Assembly: GCF_004136315.1 (NCBI RefSeq)
Contig: NZ_CP029562.1
Coordinates: 6,037,501 to 6,101,500, forward strand
DNA from: Mesorhizobium sp. Pch-S
GTDB taxonomy: Bacteria; Pseudomonadota; Alphaproteobacteria; Rhizobiales; Rhizobiaceae
Direction: 5' to 3'
Length of the DNA: 64,000 bases
The translations under genes and the position numbers were made by a program. Positions within the stretch are counted from its first letter, which is position 1. Every line of letters starts with the position of its first letter. The notes below the pieces were generated by a model. That model did no database searches and was not told the DNA's origin. It worked only from the letters and a program-made list of their open reading frames with translations. Below, piece by piece: positions 54,454 through 63,324 of the stretch.

Positions 54454-55976
54454 ATGCCACTGCTAAGCTCGAACACGGCGGACAAGAACATTGTGGACCG
54501 CAGCAAGCCGCATCGCAACAGCGATGTCGCGCGTGCTGTGAAGCGTACGCGTGACCGCCTTTCGCAGCAGGCCGGAAATCCGGATTTCGACCGCGAACTG
54601 CTGAAACTGCACGCGCGCGCGATCGTGAACAGCGCCGCGGCCGTGCCGTTGCTGGTGCTGACCATCGCCGTCGCCGGCCTTGCAGCCGGAATGAATACGG
54701 ACACGCTCGTCTGGGCACTTTTCACGATGGGATGCTATGCGGGGCTTGCCATCATCGCGCGTCGCGTCGACCGCACGGAGGCCGCAGCCGTCAAGCCGGA
54801 TCCGATCCGCAACACCTTCCTGGCGGCCCATGGTCTCAGCGGTCTTGGCTGGGCCTATTTCGCGTCGCTCGGCTGCGGTGCCTGCACGATCGACCAATTT
54901 CCAGTGATCAAGGCCGTCATCCTTCTGATGGCGATGGCAGCCACGGCGATCATGGCGTCGTCTCTGCGCGGGGCGTTGCTGGCCACCTTCGCCATCCCGG
55001 TCGCAACTTATGCCTATGTCGGCTCCCAGGGATGGGTGCCGGCGGAACCGATCATGGTCGCGCTGCTCGTCGCGGCGCTCCCTTTCTTCGCCTATGTGGC
55101 ACATCACCTCAATCGTTCGTCGGTGATGCTGCTGTCCTTCCGCACCGAGAAGGATTCGCTCATTGCCGAGCTCGAAACCGCCAAGGCTATGTCCGACGAA
55201 GCACGGCGCAGGGCCGAAGAAGCCAATCTCGCCAAATCGCGGTTCCTTGCCTCGATGAGCCATGAATTGCGCACGCCGCTCAATGCCATCCTGGGCTTTT
55301 CGGAAGTTATGGCCAATGAAGTGCTCGGTCCCATGGGCAACGATACCTACAAGGCCTACGCGTCAGACGTTCATGATTCCGGCCGTCACCTGCTCGACCT
55401 GATCAACGAAATCCTCGACCTGTCGCGTATCGAGGCAGGCCGTTACCAGCTCAACGAGGAGCCGGTGACACTGCTGGCGATCGTCGAGGATTGTTGCCAC
55501 ATGATGGAATTGCGGGCGCGCAACAAGGATATTCGCATCGTCGAGGAGTTCGAACATCGGCTGCCACGCCTGTTCGCTGACGAACGGGCTGTGCGCCAGA
55601 TCGCTCTCAATCTCCTGTCCAATGCGGTGAAGTTCACTCCGACCGGCGGTGAGGTGCGTGTACGCGTCGGCTGGCTGCGGGTGGCGGCCAGTACATCTCC
55701 ATCAAGGACAACGGCCCCGGTATCCCGGCGGACGAGATCCCGGTCGTGCTATCGGCCTTTGGGCAAGGCTCGATCGCCATCAAGAGCGCGGAACAGGGCA
55801 CGGGGCTTGGCTTGCCGATCGTGCAGGGCCTGATGGCGATGCATGGCGGCGAATTCGAACTCCATTCGAAACTGCGCGAAGGCACCGAGGCGATCGCCAT
55901 CTTCCCGCCGACCCGGGTGATGGAGCAACTGCCGGCTTTGCCGACCAAGGTTGCCGCCGGAAGCCGCCGCCGCTGA
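54454..55976 (+). pseudogene. Membrane histidine kinase (PdhS/DivJ-like), frameshifted before its ATP-binding boxes
   Basis: Sensor kinase with about six N-terminal helices (45-225), a linker coiled coil and the H-box LASMSHELRTPLNAILGFSE, phospho-His near 270, then N-box RQIALNLLSNAVKFTPTGGEV. The first frame then loses homology and ends at 55833. The expected GGGQYISIKDNGPGIPADE and GTGLGLPIVQGLMAMHGG boxes are in another frame ending at TGA 55974-55976, joined if one base is restored near 55674. As sequenced it would lack the catalytic G boxes and be inactive. The site is not a homopolymer, so a sequencing error is less obvious. Convergent with cobT. Confidence 0.78.
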
Positions 55977-55982
55977 ACCGGA

Positions 55983-56978
55983 TCAACGAACCGCGGCGGC
56001 CATGCCGGAACTGGTCAAGGCCGCCGCCCTGGCGATGCCCGCCGCCAATGCACCGCCAAATCCTTCGCCATGGCTGATACCAAGCTCGAACAGCGGTTTG
56101 AGTCCCAGATATGCGGCAGCTCTGGCGTGCCCCGGCTCAGCAGAGAGCCCGGCAAGCAGGCAATGGTCGAGGGCTGACGGATTGGCGGCATGAAGCACCG
56201 CAGCGGCGGCCATTGCGGCAAAGCCGTCGAGAATGACGGGAACATTCTGCATGCGGGCGGCCAGGATCGCTCCTGCAATGGCTGCGAACTCACGCCCGCC
56301 GACGCGCCGCAATGCTTCCAGCGGGTCCTTCAGGTTAGCGCCATGGAAGGCGAGCGCAGCATCCACTGCGGCCGCCTTGCGCTTACGCATGGCCTCGTCG
56401 GCGCCGGACCCCGCGCCGACCCAGTCCATTCCCTTTCCACCCAGAACGGCCGCCAGAAGTGCGGCGGCAACGGTGGAATTGCCGACACCGATATCGCCCA
56501 GACACAGAAGATCGGTTCCGCCTGCCGTCGCTTCCATGCCGAAGGCCATCGTGGCGGCACAGCCGCGCTCGTCGAGCGCTGCCTCCTCGGTGATATCGCC
56601 GGTCGAAATATGCAAAGCGAGATCGAAGACCTTGAGGCCGAGATCATAGGCGATGCAGGCCTGGTTTACTGCCGCACCGCCGGCTGCACAGAGCTCAACC
56701 GCGTTCGCGGTGGCAGCGACGGCACGCGGCGAAATGCCTTGCCTGGTCACGCCATGGTTGCCGGCGAAGACGGCGACCAACGGACGATTGATCGCCGGCG
56801 GCGCCTTGCCGCTTGCGGCCGCAAGCCAAGCTGCGATGTCTTCGATGCGCCCCAGAGAACTCTCCGGCTTGTCGGCCTTGGCAAACAACGCTCGCACCCT
56901 GTCGCCGGCCGCGCCATCCAGCGGAGGCAGGTTGGCGATCAGGTTGCGGAAATCGTCGAAAGGCAGCGCGCTGGTCAT
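55983..56978 (-). CDS. cobT: Nicotinate-nucleotide--dimethylbenzimidazole phosphoribosyltransferase
   Basis: Activates the lower ligand of cobalamin by making alpha-ribazole-5'-phosphate. Motifs: FAGNHGVTRQGISPRAV near 73-89, LCLGDIGVGNSTVAAALL near 157-174, GAGSGADEAMRKRKAA near 187 and ISHGEGFGGALAAGI near 305 with the catalytic Glu. Start ATG 56978 (MTSALPFDDFRNL); a longer open frame to 57140 has no family match. 331 residues, usual length. Confidence 0.94.
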   Translation of the reverse strand: MTSALPFDDFRNLIANLPPLDGAAGDRVRALFAKADKPESSLGRIEDIAAWLAAASGKAPPAINRPLVAVFAGNHGVTRQGISPRAVAATANAVELCAAGGAAVNQACIAYDLGLKVFDLALHISTGDITEEAALDERGCAATMAFGMEATAGGTDLLCLGDIGVGNSTVAAALLAAVLGGKGMDWVGAGSGADEAMRKRKAAAVDAALAFHGANLKDPLEALRRVGGREFAAIAGAILAARMQNVPVILDGFAAMAAAAVLHAANPSALDHCLLAGLSAEPGHARAAAYLGLKPLFELGISHGEGFGGALAAGIARAAALTSSGMAAAVR

Positions 56979-57181
56979 GGCAGGTTCCTGTTCGAGGCCG
57001 GCAATAGCCGCCCTGCCCACTTCGCACAACCACATGGTCACGAAAACGGCGCCGTCTGGATCCCGAAATTCGCGCGGCGGGCGACAAGGTCGCCAGATGA
57101 CGACCTGAAGTGGCGCAACGCCAAGACCTTGCATTGCCACATTCGTTGCACCATGTGGGAGCGTGCCCCTAGGATATTCCC

Positions 57182-57415
57182 ATGACGGCCATCGAATCGC
57201 CCTGCATCCTGGTCTGCTCGATCGACATGAAGACCGGATATTGCTTCGGTTGCGGACGCACGCGCGACGAAATCTCGGCCTGGCTGACCATGACCCCGGA
57301 AACCCGCCGTACCGTCATGTCCGAGTTGCCGGCAAGGCTTGCGACCGTCGAGCGCAAACCGCGCCGCGAAACGCGCCGGACGCGGATGGCACGTGAACGT
57401 GGTGAGGTGCTTTAG
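57182..57415 (+). CDS. DUF1289 domain protein
   Basis: 77-residue protein with the Cys pattern SPCILVCSIDMKTGYCFGCGRTRDEI (four Cys, near 8-24), typical of the DUF1289 family, probably a small zinc or Fe-S binding protein. Arg-rich C-terminus. ATG 57182. It ends 5 nt before the aspartic-protease gene; the pair is a common Rhizobiales arrangement. Confidence 0.9.
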   Translation: MTAIESPCILVCSIDMKTGYCFGCGRTRDEISAWLTMTPETRRTVMSELPARLATVERKPRRETRRTRMARERGEVL

Positions 57416-57420
57416 CCCCG

Positions 57421-58125
57421 ATGAATCGCCCGCTTGTCCTCATCCTGGTGATCATCGCTGCAGCGGTTGCGTTGCTTGCCTACAACGATTCCGCAGGCAG
57501 CACATTCGGCGTCGAGAACTACAGTTTCGGCAACCTGGTGTGGCTGGGCATCGTCGGGGCAGTGATCGCTGCCGGCCTACTACGCTCCGGCCAACCGCTC
57601 GGCAGCATGGCCCGCAATCTGGGCACCTGGGCCGTGATCGTTCTGGCGCTGATCGCCGGCTACCAATACCGCTATGAGTTGCAGGATGTGGCCAGCCGCG
57701 TAACCGCTGGCCTCATTCCTGGCAGCCCGCTGGCGCTCGGCATGGAAGATGGCCGCGCAACGGTGACGCTCGACAAGGGCAACAACGGCCATTTCCAGGC
57801 GCGCATCCTCGTCAACACCAAGCCGGTCAACGCCGTCGTCGATACCGGTGCGACGACCACGGTGCTCACGGCCGAAGACGCGCGCGCTGCCGGCATCGAT
57901 CCGAGCGGCCTGAACTACACGGTGCGCGTCTCGACAGCCAATGGTAACACCAACGCTGCGGCGGTCCGCACCAACGAACTGGCACTCGGCGGCATCGTGC
58001 GTCGCGATATGCCAGTTCTCGTCGCCGCCCCGGGCGCACTTGGCCAAAGCCTGCTCGGCATGAATTTCATCAGCTCGCTGTCGGGCTTCGATGTGCGCGG
58101 CGATCGCATGATCCTGCGCGATTGA
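57421..58125 (+). CDS. TIGR02281-family membrane aspartic protease (retroviral-like)
   Basis: 234 residues. Three N-terminal helices (about 5-22, 38-52, 68-82) anchor a single-copy pepsin-like domain with catalytic D141-T-G (VVDTGATTTVL) and the ALGGIVRRDMPVLVAAPGAL then LLGMNFISSL region. Clan AA proteases of this type are of unknown target. ATG 57421. Confidence 0.9.
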   Translation: MNRPLVLILVIIAAAVALLAYNDSAGSTFGVENYSFGNLVWLGIVGAVIAAGLLRSGQPLGSMARNLGTWAVIVLALIAGYQYRYELQDVASRVTAGLIPGSPLALGMEDGRATVTLDKGNNGHFQARILVNTKPVNAVVDTGATTTVLTAEDARAAGIDPSGLNYTVRVSTANGNTNAAAVRTNELALGGIVRRDMPVLVAAPGALGQSLLGMNFISSLSGFDVRGDRMILRD

Positions 58126-58223
58126 AGCGCGACGCAATGCAGATGGCCCGGTGGTTACATGCAAGGCGTTTGTCTGCTACATAGCGCGCCCATCTCGACA
58201 GGACCGAAGGACCAGATATCAGC

Positions 58224-59249
58224 GTGACGCTGCAAACCATTGTAACGAAGGAAAAGAACTCGCTCTACCAAGAGCGTTTGTTCTCCATCGCCCCTATGAT
58301 GGACTGGACCGATCGCCACTGCCGCTTCTTTCACCGCCAGCTGACGCAGCACGCGCTGCTCTACACGGAAATGGTCGTGGCGGACGCTGTCATCCATGGC
58401 CAACGCGAGCGATTATTGGGTTTTGACGCTGCCGAACACCCTGTCGCGCTGCAGCTTGGCGGATCGAACCCGCAAAAGCTCACCGAGGCAGCGCGCATCG
58501 GCGAAGGTTTCGGCTATGACGAGATCAACCTCAATGTCGGCTGCCCCTCGGACCGTGTTCAATCCGGTACGTTCGGCGCCTGCCTTATGAAAACCCCAGC
58601 ACTCGTTGCCGACTGTGTCACGGCGATGAAGGCAGCGGTAAGGATACCTGTCACCGTCAAATGCCGCATCGGCGTCGACGATCAGGACCCGGAGCCAGCC
58701 CTCGACATCCTGGCCGATGGTGTCTTTGCCGCTGGTGCCGACGCCTTGTGGGTGCATGCCCGCAAGGCCTGGCTGCAAGGCTTGAGCCCGAAGGAGAACC
58801 GCGACATCCCGCCGCTCGACTATCAGCGGGTCTACAGGTTGAAGGCCCGGCTTCCGGAACGTTTCATCGGCATCAATGGCGGCATTCCTTCGGTGGCGGA
58901 TGCCGTCGGCCATCTCGACCAGGTCGACGGTGCCATGCTCGGCCGGGCCGCCTATCATACGCCGGGCATCCTTGCTGCCGTCGACGCCGCGCTGTCGGGC
59001 AGGCAGCCGGGACCATTCGATTTCGCCGCGCTGATCGACACCATGGCCGGCTATACGGCGCGTCATATCGAGCAGGGCGGCCGTCTCGGCCATGTCACGC
59101 GTCACATGGTCGGTCTGTTCCACGGCCTACCCGGTGCACGCCGCTGGCGCCAGATCCTCTCAACCGATGCCACACGCCCAGGTGCGGGGCCGGAGGTGTT
59201 GCATGCGGCATTCGCCGCGATCGATTTCAACGCCGAAGTCGCCGCCTGA
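58224..59249 (+). CDS. dusA: tRNA-dihydrouridine(20/20a) synthase DusA
   Basis: FMN enzyme reducing uridine 20 and 20a of tRNA. IAPMMDWTDRHCRFF near 28-42, LQLGGSNPQKL near 75, the active Cys in NVGCPSDRVQSGTFGACLM near 103-121, and GINGGIPSVADAVGHLDQV plus GAMLGRAAYHTPG at the FMN site. GTG 58224 is the likely start; length 341 fits the family. Confidence 0.94.
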   Translation: MTLQTIVTKEKNSLYQERLFSIAPMMDWTDRHCRFFHRQLTQHALLYTEMVVADAVIHGQRERLLGFDAAEHPVALQLGGSNPQKLTEAARIGEGFGYDEINLNVGCPSDRVQSGTFGACLMKTPALVADCVTAMKAAVRIPVTVKCRIGVDDQDPEPALDILADGVFAAGADALWVHARKAWLQGLSPKENRDIPPLDYQRVYRLKARLPERFIGINGGIPSVADAVGHLDQVDGAMLGRAAYHTPGILAAVDAALSGRQPGPFDFAALIDTMAGYTARHIEQGGRLGHVTRHMVGLFHGLPGARRWRQILSTDATRPGAGPEVLHAAFAAIDFNAEVAA

Positions 59250-59271
59250 GACAGAGCCCGCTCTGTAAATC

Positions 59272-59292
59272 GCCGCTGAACCTAACAGCGGC
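59272..59292 (+). terminator. Stem-loop after dusA
   Basis: GCCGCTG (59272-59278) and CAGCGGC (59286-59292) pair around AACCTAA, 22 bp after the dusA stop, followed by TTGTATT. Stem good, T-run weak. Confidence 0.45.
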
Positions 59293-59431
59293 TTGTATTC
59301 ATCTCGCCCGGCTCCAGTAGCCAATAGGTGTGAACACAAAGCTTTTTTCATTTTTAGCTATGACATTAGTTGTAGGTTATATTCTAAAATTTATGCTCGC
59401 ATTGGTACCGCTTTAAATTCCGGGAGCCGAC

Positions 59432-59986
59432 ATGAAGGGCATGGTGTTCACCGAACTGCTGGGCTTCGTGGAACAAACCTACGGAGAGGATGCGGTGGAT
59501 GACCTCATCGAGGGTTCCGATCTGCCGAGTGGCGGCGCCTATACGGCCGTGGGGACATATGACCACAAGGAAATGCAATCCCTGGTCACCACGCTGGCTG
59601 CGCAAAGCAACACACCACCGAACGAATTGCTCAGTCTGTTCGGCCAGCACCTAATCCAGCGTTTCAAGGCATCATTCCCTGATTTCTTCAGGACAGCGCC
59701 CACGCTGTTCGATTTTCTCGAAAGCATCGACAATCACATCCATGTCGAGGTGCGAAAACTCTATCCCGACGCGGAGCTGCCCGAATTCCGGGCCGAGCGC
59801 CTCGGAAGTGCAACAATGCACCTCGACTACCACAGCAAACGTCCCTTCGAGGCCCTCGCCTCGGGTCTCATTCTCGGCGCAGCCCAGCTCTATGGCGAAC
59901 CCGTGCGGGTAGAAAGCAGCGCGCTCGAAAACGATGGCGAGAAGTTCGTCCGGTTCTCGATCCGGAAGACAGGCGCGACAGCCTAG
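59432..59986 (+). CDS. H-NOX (heme nitric oxide/oxygen-binding) sensor
   Basis: 184-residue heme sensor. Proximal ligand His104 in DNHIHVEVRKLYPDAELP; conserved Pro117; heme-propionate motif Y133-H-S135-K-R137 (YHSKR), and the helical N-domain FTELLGFVEQTYGEDAVDDLI. H-NOX proteins bind NO and change the activity of a partner kinase or c-di-GMP enzyme; here the next gene, starting right after the stop, is a GGDEF-EAL protein. ATG 59432; SD GGGAGC 8 nt before. Confidence 0.92.
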   Translation: MKGMVFTELLGFVEQTYGEDAVDDLIEGSDLPSGGAYTAVGTYDHKEMQSLVTTLAAQSNTPPNELLSLFGQHLIQRFKASFPDFFRTAPTLFDFLESIDNHIHVEVRKLYPDAELPEFRAERLGSATMHLDYHSKRPFEALASGLILGAAQLYGEPVRVESSALENDGEKFVRFSIRKTGATA

Positions 59987-61492
59987 ATGTTGCCGCAAAC
60001 CGAAACTTCCGGCGATCGCGTTGCGCGTCTTGAGCGCCGCCTGCAGCGGGAACGACGCGCCCGCGAAGAGGCAGAATGGCTGCTCGAGGCGAAATCGCTG
60101 GAGCTTTACAACGCCAACAGCCATCTGACAGCGCTGGCAAACGACCTCGAGATGCGCGTGCTCGATCGCACCCACGAATTGGAGGTCTCTCGTCAGCAGG
60201 CCCTGTTTCTCGCCGAACGCGATCCTTTGACTGCGCTTGCCAACCGGGTCAGTTTCGCGCGTGATCTCGATGCAGCCATCCACACGGCCCAGGTTCATGG
60301 CGGATCGGTGCAGCTTCTGTTTGCCGATCTCGATCGATTCAAGGAAATCAACGACAACTACGGCCACGCCGTCGGCGATGCGGTTCTGCTCGAGGTGGCA
60401 ACCCGACTGCGGACGATCTGCAGGGGAACGGAGGTGCCCGGGCGGCTGGGTGGCGACGAGTTCGGCATCATCTGCATCACGCCGCTTCAAAGCGAGCGGG
60501 TTCGCCAGATCGCGACCGAGATCATGGAAGCGATGAGCAAGCCAATCGATTGTGGTCGTCTGCAACTGATCGTCAGCTGTTCCGTGGGCTTTGCAAGCTT
60601 TCCTCGTGACGCTTCGGATTCTCCAACCCTGCAACGTTTTGCCGATGTCGCCCTTTATCACTCCAAGTCGTCCGGACGCTCGACGTGGACGGAGTTTGAC
60701 GACACCATGGCTGCCGAGCTTCATAGCCGCCAAGGCCTTGAAGTAGAGCTGCGCGCTGCGGTGGCGGCGGGAGAAATCGAGCCCTGGTACCAACCCATCA
60801 TCTGCGCCGGGAGCAACAGGATCGTCGGTGTCGAAGCGCTTGCACGCTGGCAACACCCAGAGCGCGGGCTCATTCTTCCCGGGCTGTTCATCCCACTGGC
60901 CGAAGAAAGTTCACTGATCGTCGAACTCGGTCGCGCAATGATCGATCGCTGCTGTCAGGAGATGCACCAGCTGATCCGCGACGGACATCTCGACTATGTC
61001 TCGATCAATCTGTCCCCACGCCACCTGCGCTCCCCCTCCGTGGTCGAGCAGGTCGCCAGGATCCTGGCGCGTCACGACTTCCCGCCTTCCGCCTTGCAGC
61101 TGGAAATCACGGAAAGCCTTCTGCTCTTCGATTTCGAGCAAGCAGAACAGCGTCTCTCGCAATTCCGCACGCGCGGCGTCCGAATTGCCCTCGACGATTT
61201 TGGAGCGGGCTATTCAAGCCTTTCATACATCAGGCGGCTGCCGCTCGACGTCATCAAGATCGATCGCTCATTTGCCCGCGACATCAGCGATGATCGGCAG
61301 TCCGAGGCCGTGGTAAGGGCAATCGTTCAGCTCGCACAGGCGCTCGAACTTCAGATCGTGGCGGAAGGCATCGAGACTGAGAGTCAGGCGGAGCGAATGA
61401 CCAGCTGCGGCTGTTCCATCCAGCAAGGCTATCTGTTCGGACGACCAATGCCGTTGAATGACCTGATGCGACATCTGAAGGCCAAAGGTTGA
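59987..61492 (+). CDS. GGDEF-EAL c-di-GMP cyclase/phosphodiesterase, H-NOX partner
   Basis: 501 residues. N-terminal coiled coil (10-75; many Arg/Glu, ARLERRLQRERRAREEAEWL) may be the H-NOX-binding part. The GGDEF domain has an intact GGDEF at 155-159, so it can make c-di-GMP; the inhibitory I-site is RGTE rather than RxxD. The EAL domain keeps EAL (283-285), the metal ligands in SINLSPRHL, ITESLL and LDDFGAGYSS, and Lys in DVIKIDRSF. Both activities are therefore plausible, with the H-NOX deciding between them. ATG 59987 follows the H-NOX stop with no gap. Confidence 0.9.
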   Translation: MLPQTETSGDRVARLERRLQRERRAREEAEWLLEAKSLELYNANSHLTALANDLEMRVLDRTHELEVSRQQALFLAERDPLTALANRVSFARDLDAAIHTAQVHGGSVQLLFADLDRFKEINDNYGHAVGDAVLLEVATRLRTICRGTEVPGRLGGDEFGIICITPLQSERVRQIATEIMEAMSKPIDCGRLQLIVSCSVGFASFPRDASDSPTLQRFADVALYHSKSSGRSTWTEFDDTMAAELHSRQGLEVELRAAVAAGEIEPWYQPIICAGSNRIVGVEALARWQHPERGLILPGLFIPLAEESSLIVELGRAMIDRCCQEMHQLIRDGHLDYVSINLSPRHLRSPSVVEQVARILARHDFPPSALQLEITESLLLFDFEQAEQRLSQFRTRGVRIALDDFGAGYSSLSYIRRLPLDVIKIDRSFARDISDDRQSEAVVRAIVQLAQALELQIVAEGIETESQAERMTSCGCSIQQGYLFGRPMPLNDLMRHLKAKG

Positions 61493-61550
61493 TGACAAGC
61501 GGCCGCCGCAACCAGGCGTGATCGAAGAGGCTGCGGCGGCAAACGGAATT

Positions 61551-62111
61551 CTACTCCGCCGCTACGGCAAGCGGTGCACGGCTGCCGAGCACGGTCTCCG
61601 CCTCACCGATCGCCTGTGCGACACGCCTTAACAGCGCTTCCGAGACAGGCACACCATTGTCGAAGTCGCGGTCAGTCGCATAGACGGCCGTCGGCAGCGC
61701 AAACGCTTCGAAGAAACCGAACAGCGGCCGCAACTGATGCTCGACGATCAGCGCATGGCGATCGCCACCGCCGGTCGCGGTCAAGAGCACCGGCTTGCCG
61801 CGCAATGCCGATGGATCAAGCAGGTCGAAGAAGTGCTTGAACAGACCGGTGTAGCTGCCCTTGTAGGTCGGCGACCCGATGACAAGGACATCTGCTTCCG
61901 TGATCGCTTGCAGGACCGCCTGCGCCGGCTCGTCCAGTGCTGTCGCTCTCCGGGCGCTGACAAGCGATGGGCCGAGGTCCTCGATGTCCCAGCTTCTTGC
62001 GGGCAAACCGTTGCGGCGGCCGATCTCCTGGACGATGTGGTCGACGAATGCCAGGGTTTTGGACGGCCGGGTGATGTTGCCGGAAAAGCCGACAATGCGC
62101 GCGCGGGTCAT
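61551..62111 (-). CDS. ssuE: NADPH/NADH-dependent FMN reductase (SsuE/MsuE-like)
   Basis: 186 residues of the flavodoxin-like reductase fold. RIVGFSGNITRPSKT near 5-19 and VIGSPTYKGSYTGLFKHFFDLL near 76-97 are the flavin-binding blocks; DPSALRGKPVLLTATGGG follows. Supplies FMNH2 to the alkanesulfonate monooxygenase encoded upstream in the transcript. ATG 62111. Confidence 0.9.
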   Translation of the reverse strand: MTRARIVGFSGNITRPSKTLAFVDHIVQEIGRRNGLPARSWDIEDLGPSLVSARRATALDEPAQAVLQAITEADVLVIGSPTYKGSYTGLFKHFFDLLDPSALRGKPVLLTATGGGDRHALIVEHQLRPLFGFFEAFALPTAVYATDRDFDNGVPVSEALLRRVAQAIGEAETVLGSRAPLAVAAE

Positions 62112-62138
62112 GGGTAGTCTCCTTTATTCCAATACGTA

Positions 62139-63290
62139 TCAGGATGCCGAGGCGGCAACGCTTGGGCGCACACCGCGGCCGAATTCGACATCCCAGCCGC
62201 GCAATGCCGGCGCGGCCGCGCCATGCAGGTCGAGCTTCGGGAAGAGCAGTTCGGCAACATTGTAGGCCTCTTCCAGGTGCGGATAGGCAGAGGCGATGAT
62301 GGTCTCGATGCCGATCGCCTGATATTCGCGAATACGGGCAACGACGTTGTCTGGGCTGCCGACCAACGCCGTCCCCGCCCCGCCCCGCACCAGTCCGAGC
62401 CCGGCCCATAGATTAGGGCCAACGACAAGCTTGTCGCGACGGCCCTGGTGCAGCGCCGACATGCGTTTCTGGCCGACCGATTCCGAAACGTTGACGAAGT
62501 TGTTCTGCGCCTCGGCAATCACCTCGTCGGTGACATGGCTGATCAGCCGGTCCGCCGCGGCCCAGGCCTCCTCCTCGGTTTCGCGCACGATGAGATGGAT
62601 GCGCAAGCCGAAGCGGATGCTGCGCCCTTCCCGTGCCGCTGCCGCGCGCACGCGCTCCAGCTTCTCGGCCAGTTGGTCGACCGGCTCACCCCAGCTGAGA
62701 TAAACATCGACATGCTTGGCGGCGATGGCAATGCCGGCATCCGATGAGCCGCCGAACCAGAGCGGTGGGTACGGCTTCTGCACTGGAGGGAAGGAAAGGT
62801 CGGAGCCTTTCGCCGAAAGATACTGGCCCTCGAAATTCACCTCTTCACCGGAGAGGATATCGCGCCAGATCGTCAGGAATTCGTCGGTCTGGGCGTAACG
62901 CTCGGCGTGGCTGAGCTTGTTGCCGTCGCCAGCGAGATCGGCCGGGTCGGCACCGGTGACGACATTGAGCAGGACACGTCCGTTGGAGATACGATCGAGC
63001 GTGGCGGCATGGCGCGCAAACAGCGCCGGCGTACCACTGCCCGGCCGCAGCGCCACCAGGAAACGCAACTGTTCGGTCTGCGGGATCAATGCAGCCGCCG
63101 TGATCCAGGCATCTTCGCAGCGCGTGCCGGTCGGCAGGAGAACGCCCTTGAAACCGAGCCGGTCCGCAGCCTGGGCAATCTCCCGCAGATAACCAAAAGT
63201 TGCCGGCCGATGGCGCTCATCGGTACCGAGATAGGGCCCGTCGCCATGGGTCGGCAGATACCAGTAGACGTCGAGGGGCGCGTTGGACAT
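62139..63290 (-). CDS. ssuD: FMNH2-dependent alkanesulfonate monooxygenase
   Basis: Flavin-dependent monooxygenase (luciferase-like fold) that splits alkanesulfonates to sulfite and aldehyde for sulfur supply. 383 residues. [19 protein letters not shown] at the N-terminus, [20 protein letters not shown] near 50-69, [21 protein letters not shown] near 107 and [21 protein letters not shown] match SsuD. ATG 63290; the longer open frame upstream is not family-like. 27 bp before the reductase, 34 bp after the permease gene. Confidence 0.93.
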   Translation of the reverse strand: MSNAPLDVYWYLPTHGDGPYLGTDERHRPATFGYLREIAQAADRLGFKGVLLPTGTRCEDAWITAAALIPQTEQLRFLVALRPGSGTPALFARHAATLDRISNGRVLLNVVTGADPADLAGDGNKLSHAERYAQTDEFLTIWRDILSGEEVNFEGQYLSAKGSDLSFPPVQKPYPPLWFGGSSDAGIAIAAKHVDVYLSWGEPVDQLAEKLERVRAAAAREGRSIRFGLRIHLIVRETEEEAWAAADRLISHVTDEVIAEAQNNFVNVSESVGQKRMSALHQGRRDKLVVGPNLWAGLGLVRGGAGTALVGSPDNVVARIREYQAIGIETIIASAYPHLEEAYNVAELLFPKLDLHGAAAPALRGWDVEFGRGVRPSVAASAS

Positions 63291-63324
63291 GGGATGTTCC
63301 TTCTGCGGTCTTTGTATCGATGGT

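Noticed and set aside
59250..59431. FNR/NnrR-type box upstream of the H-NOX gene
   Set aside because: No TTGAT-N4-ATCAA-like or TTGAC-N4-GTCAA-like dyad was found, only A/T-rich sequence.
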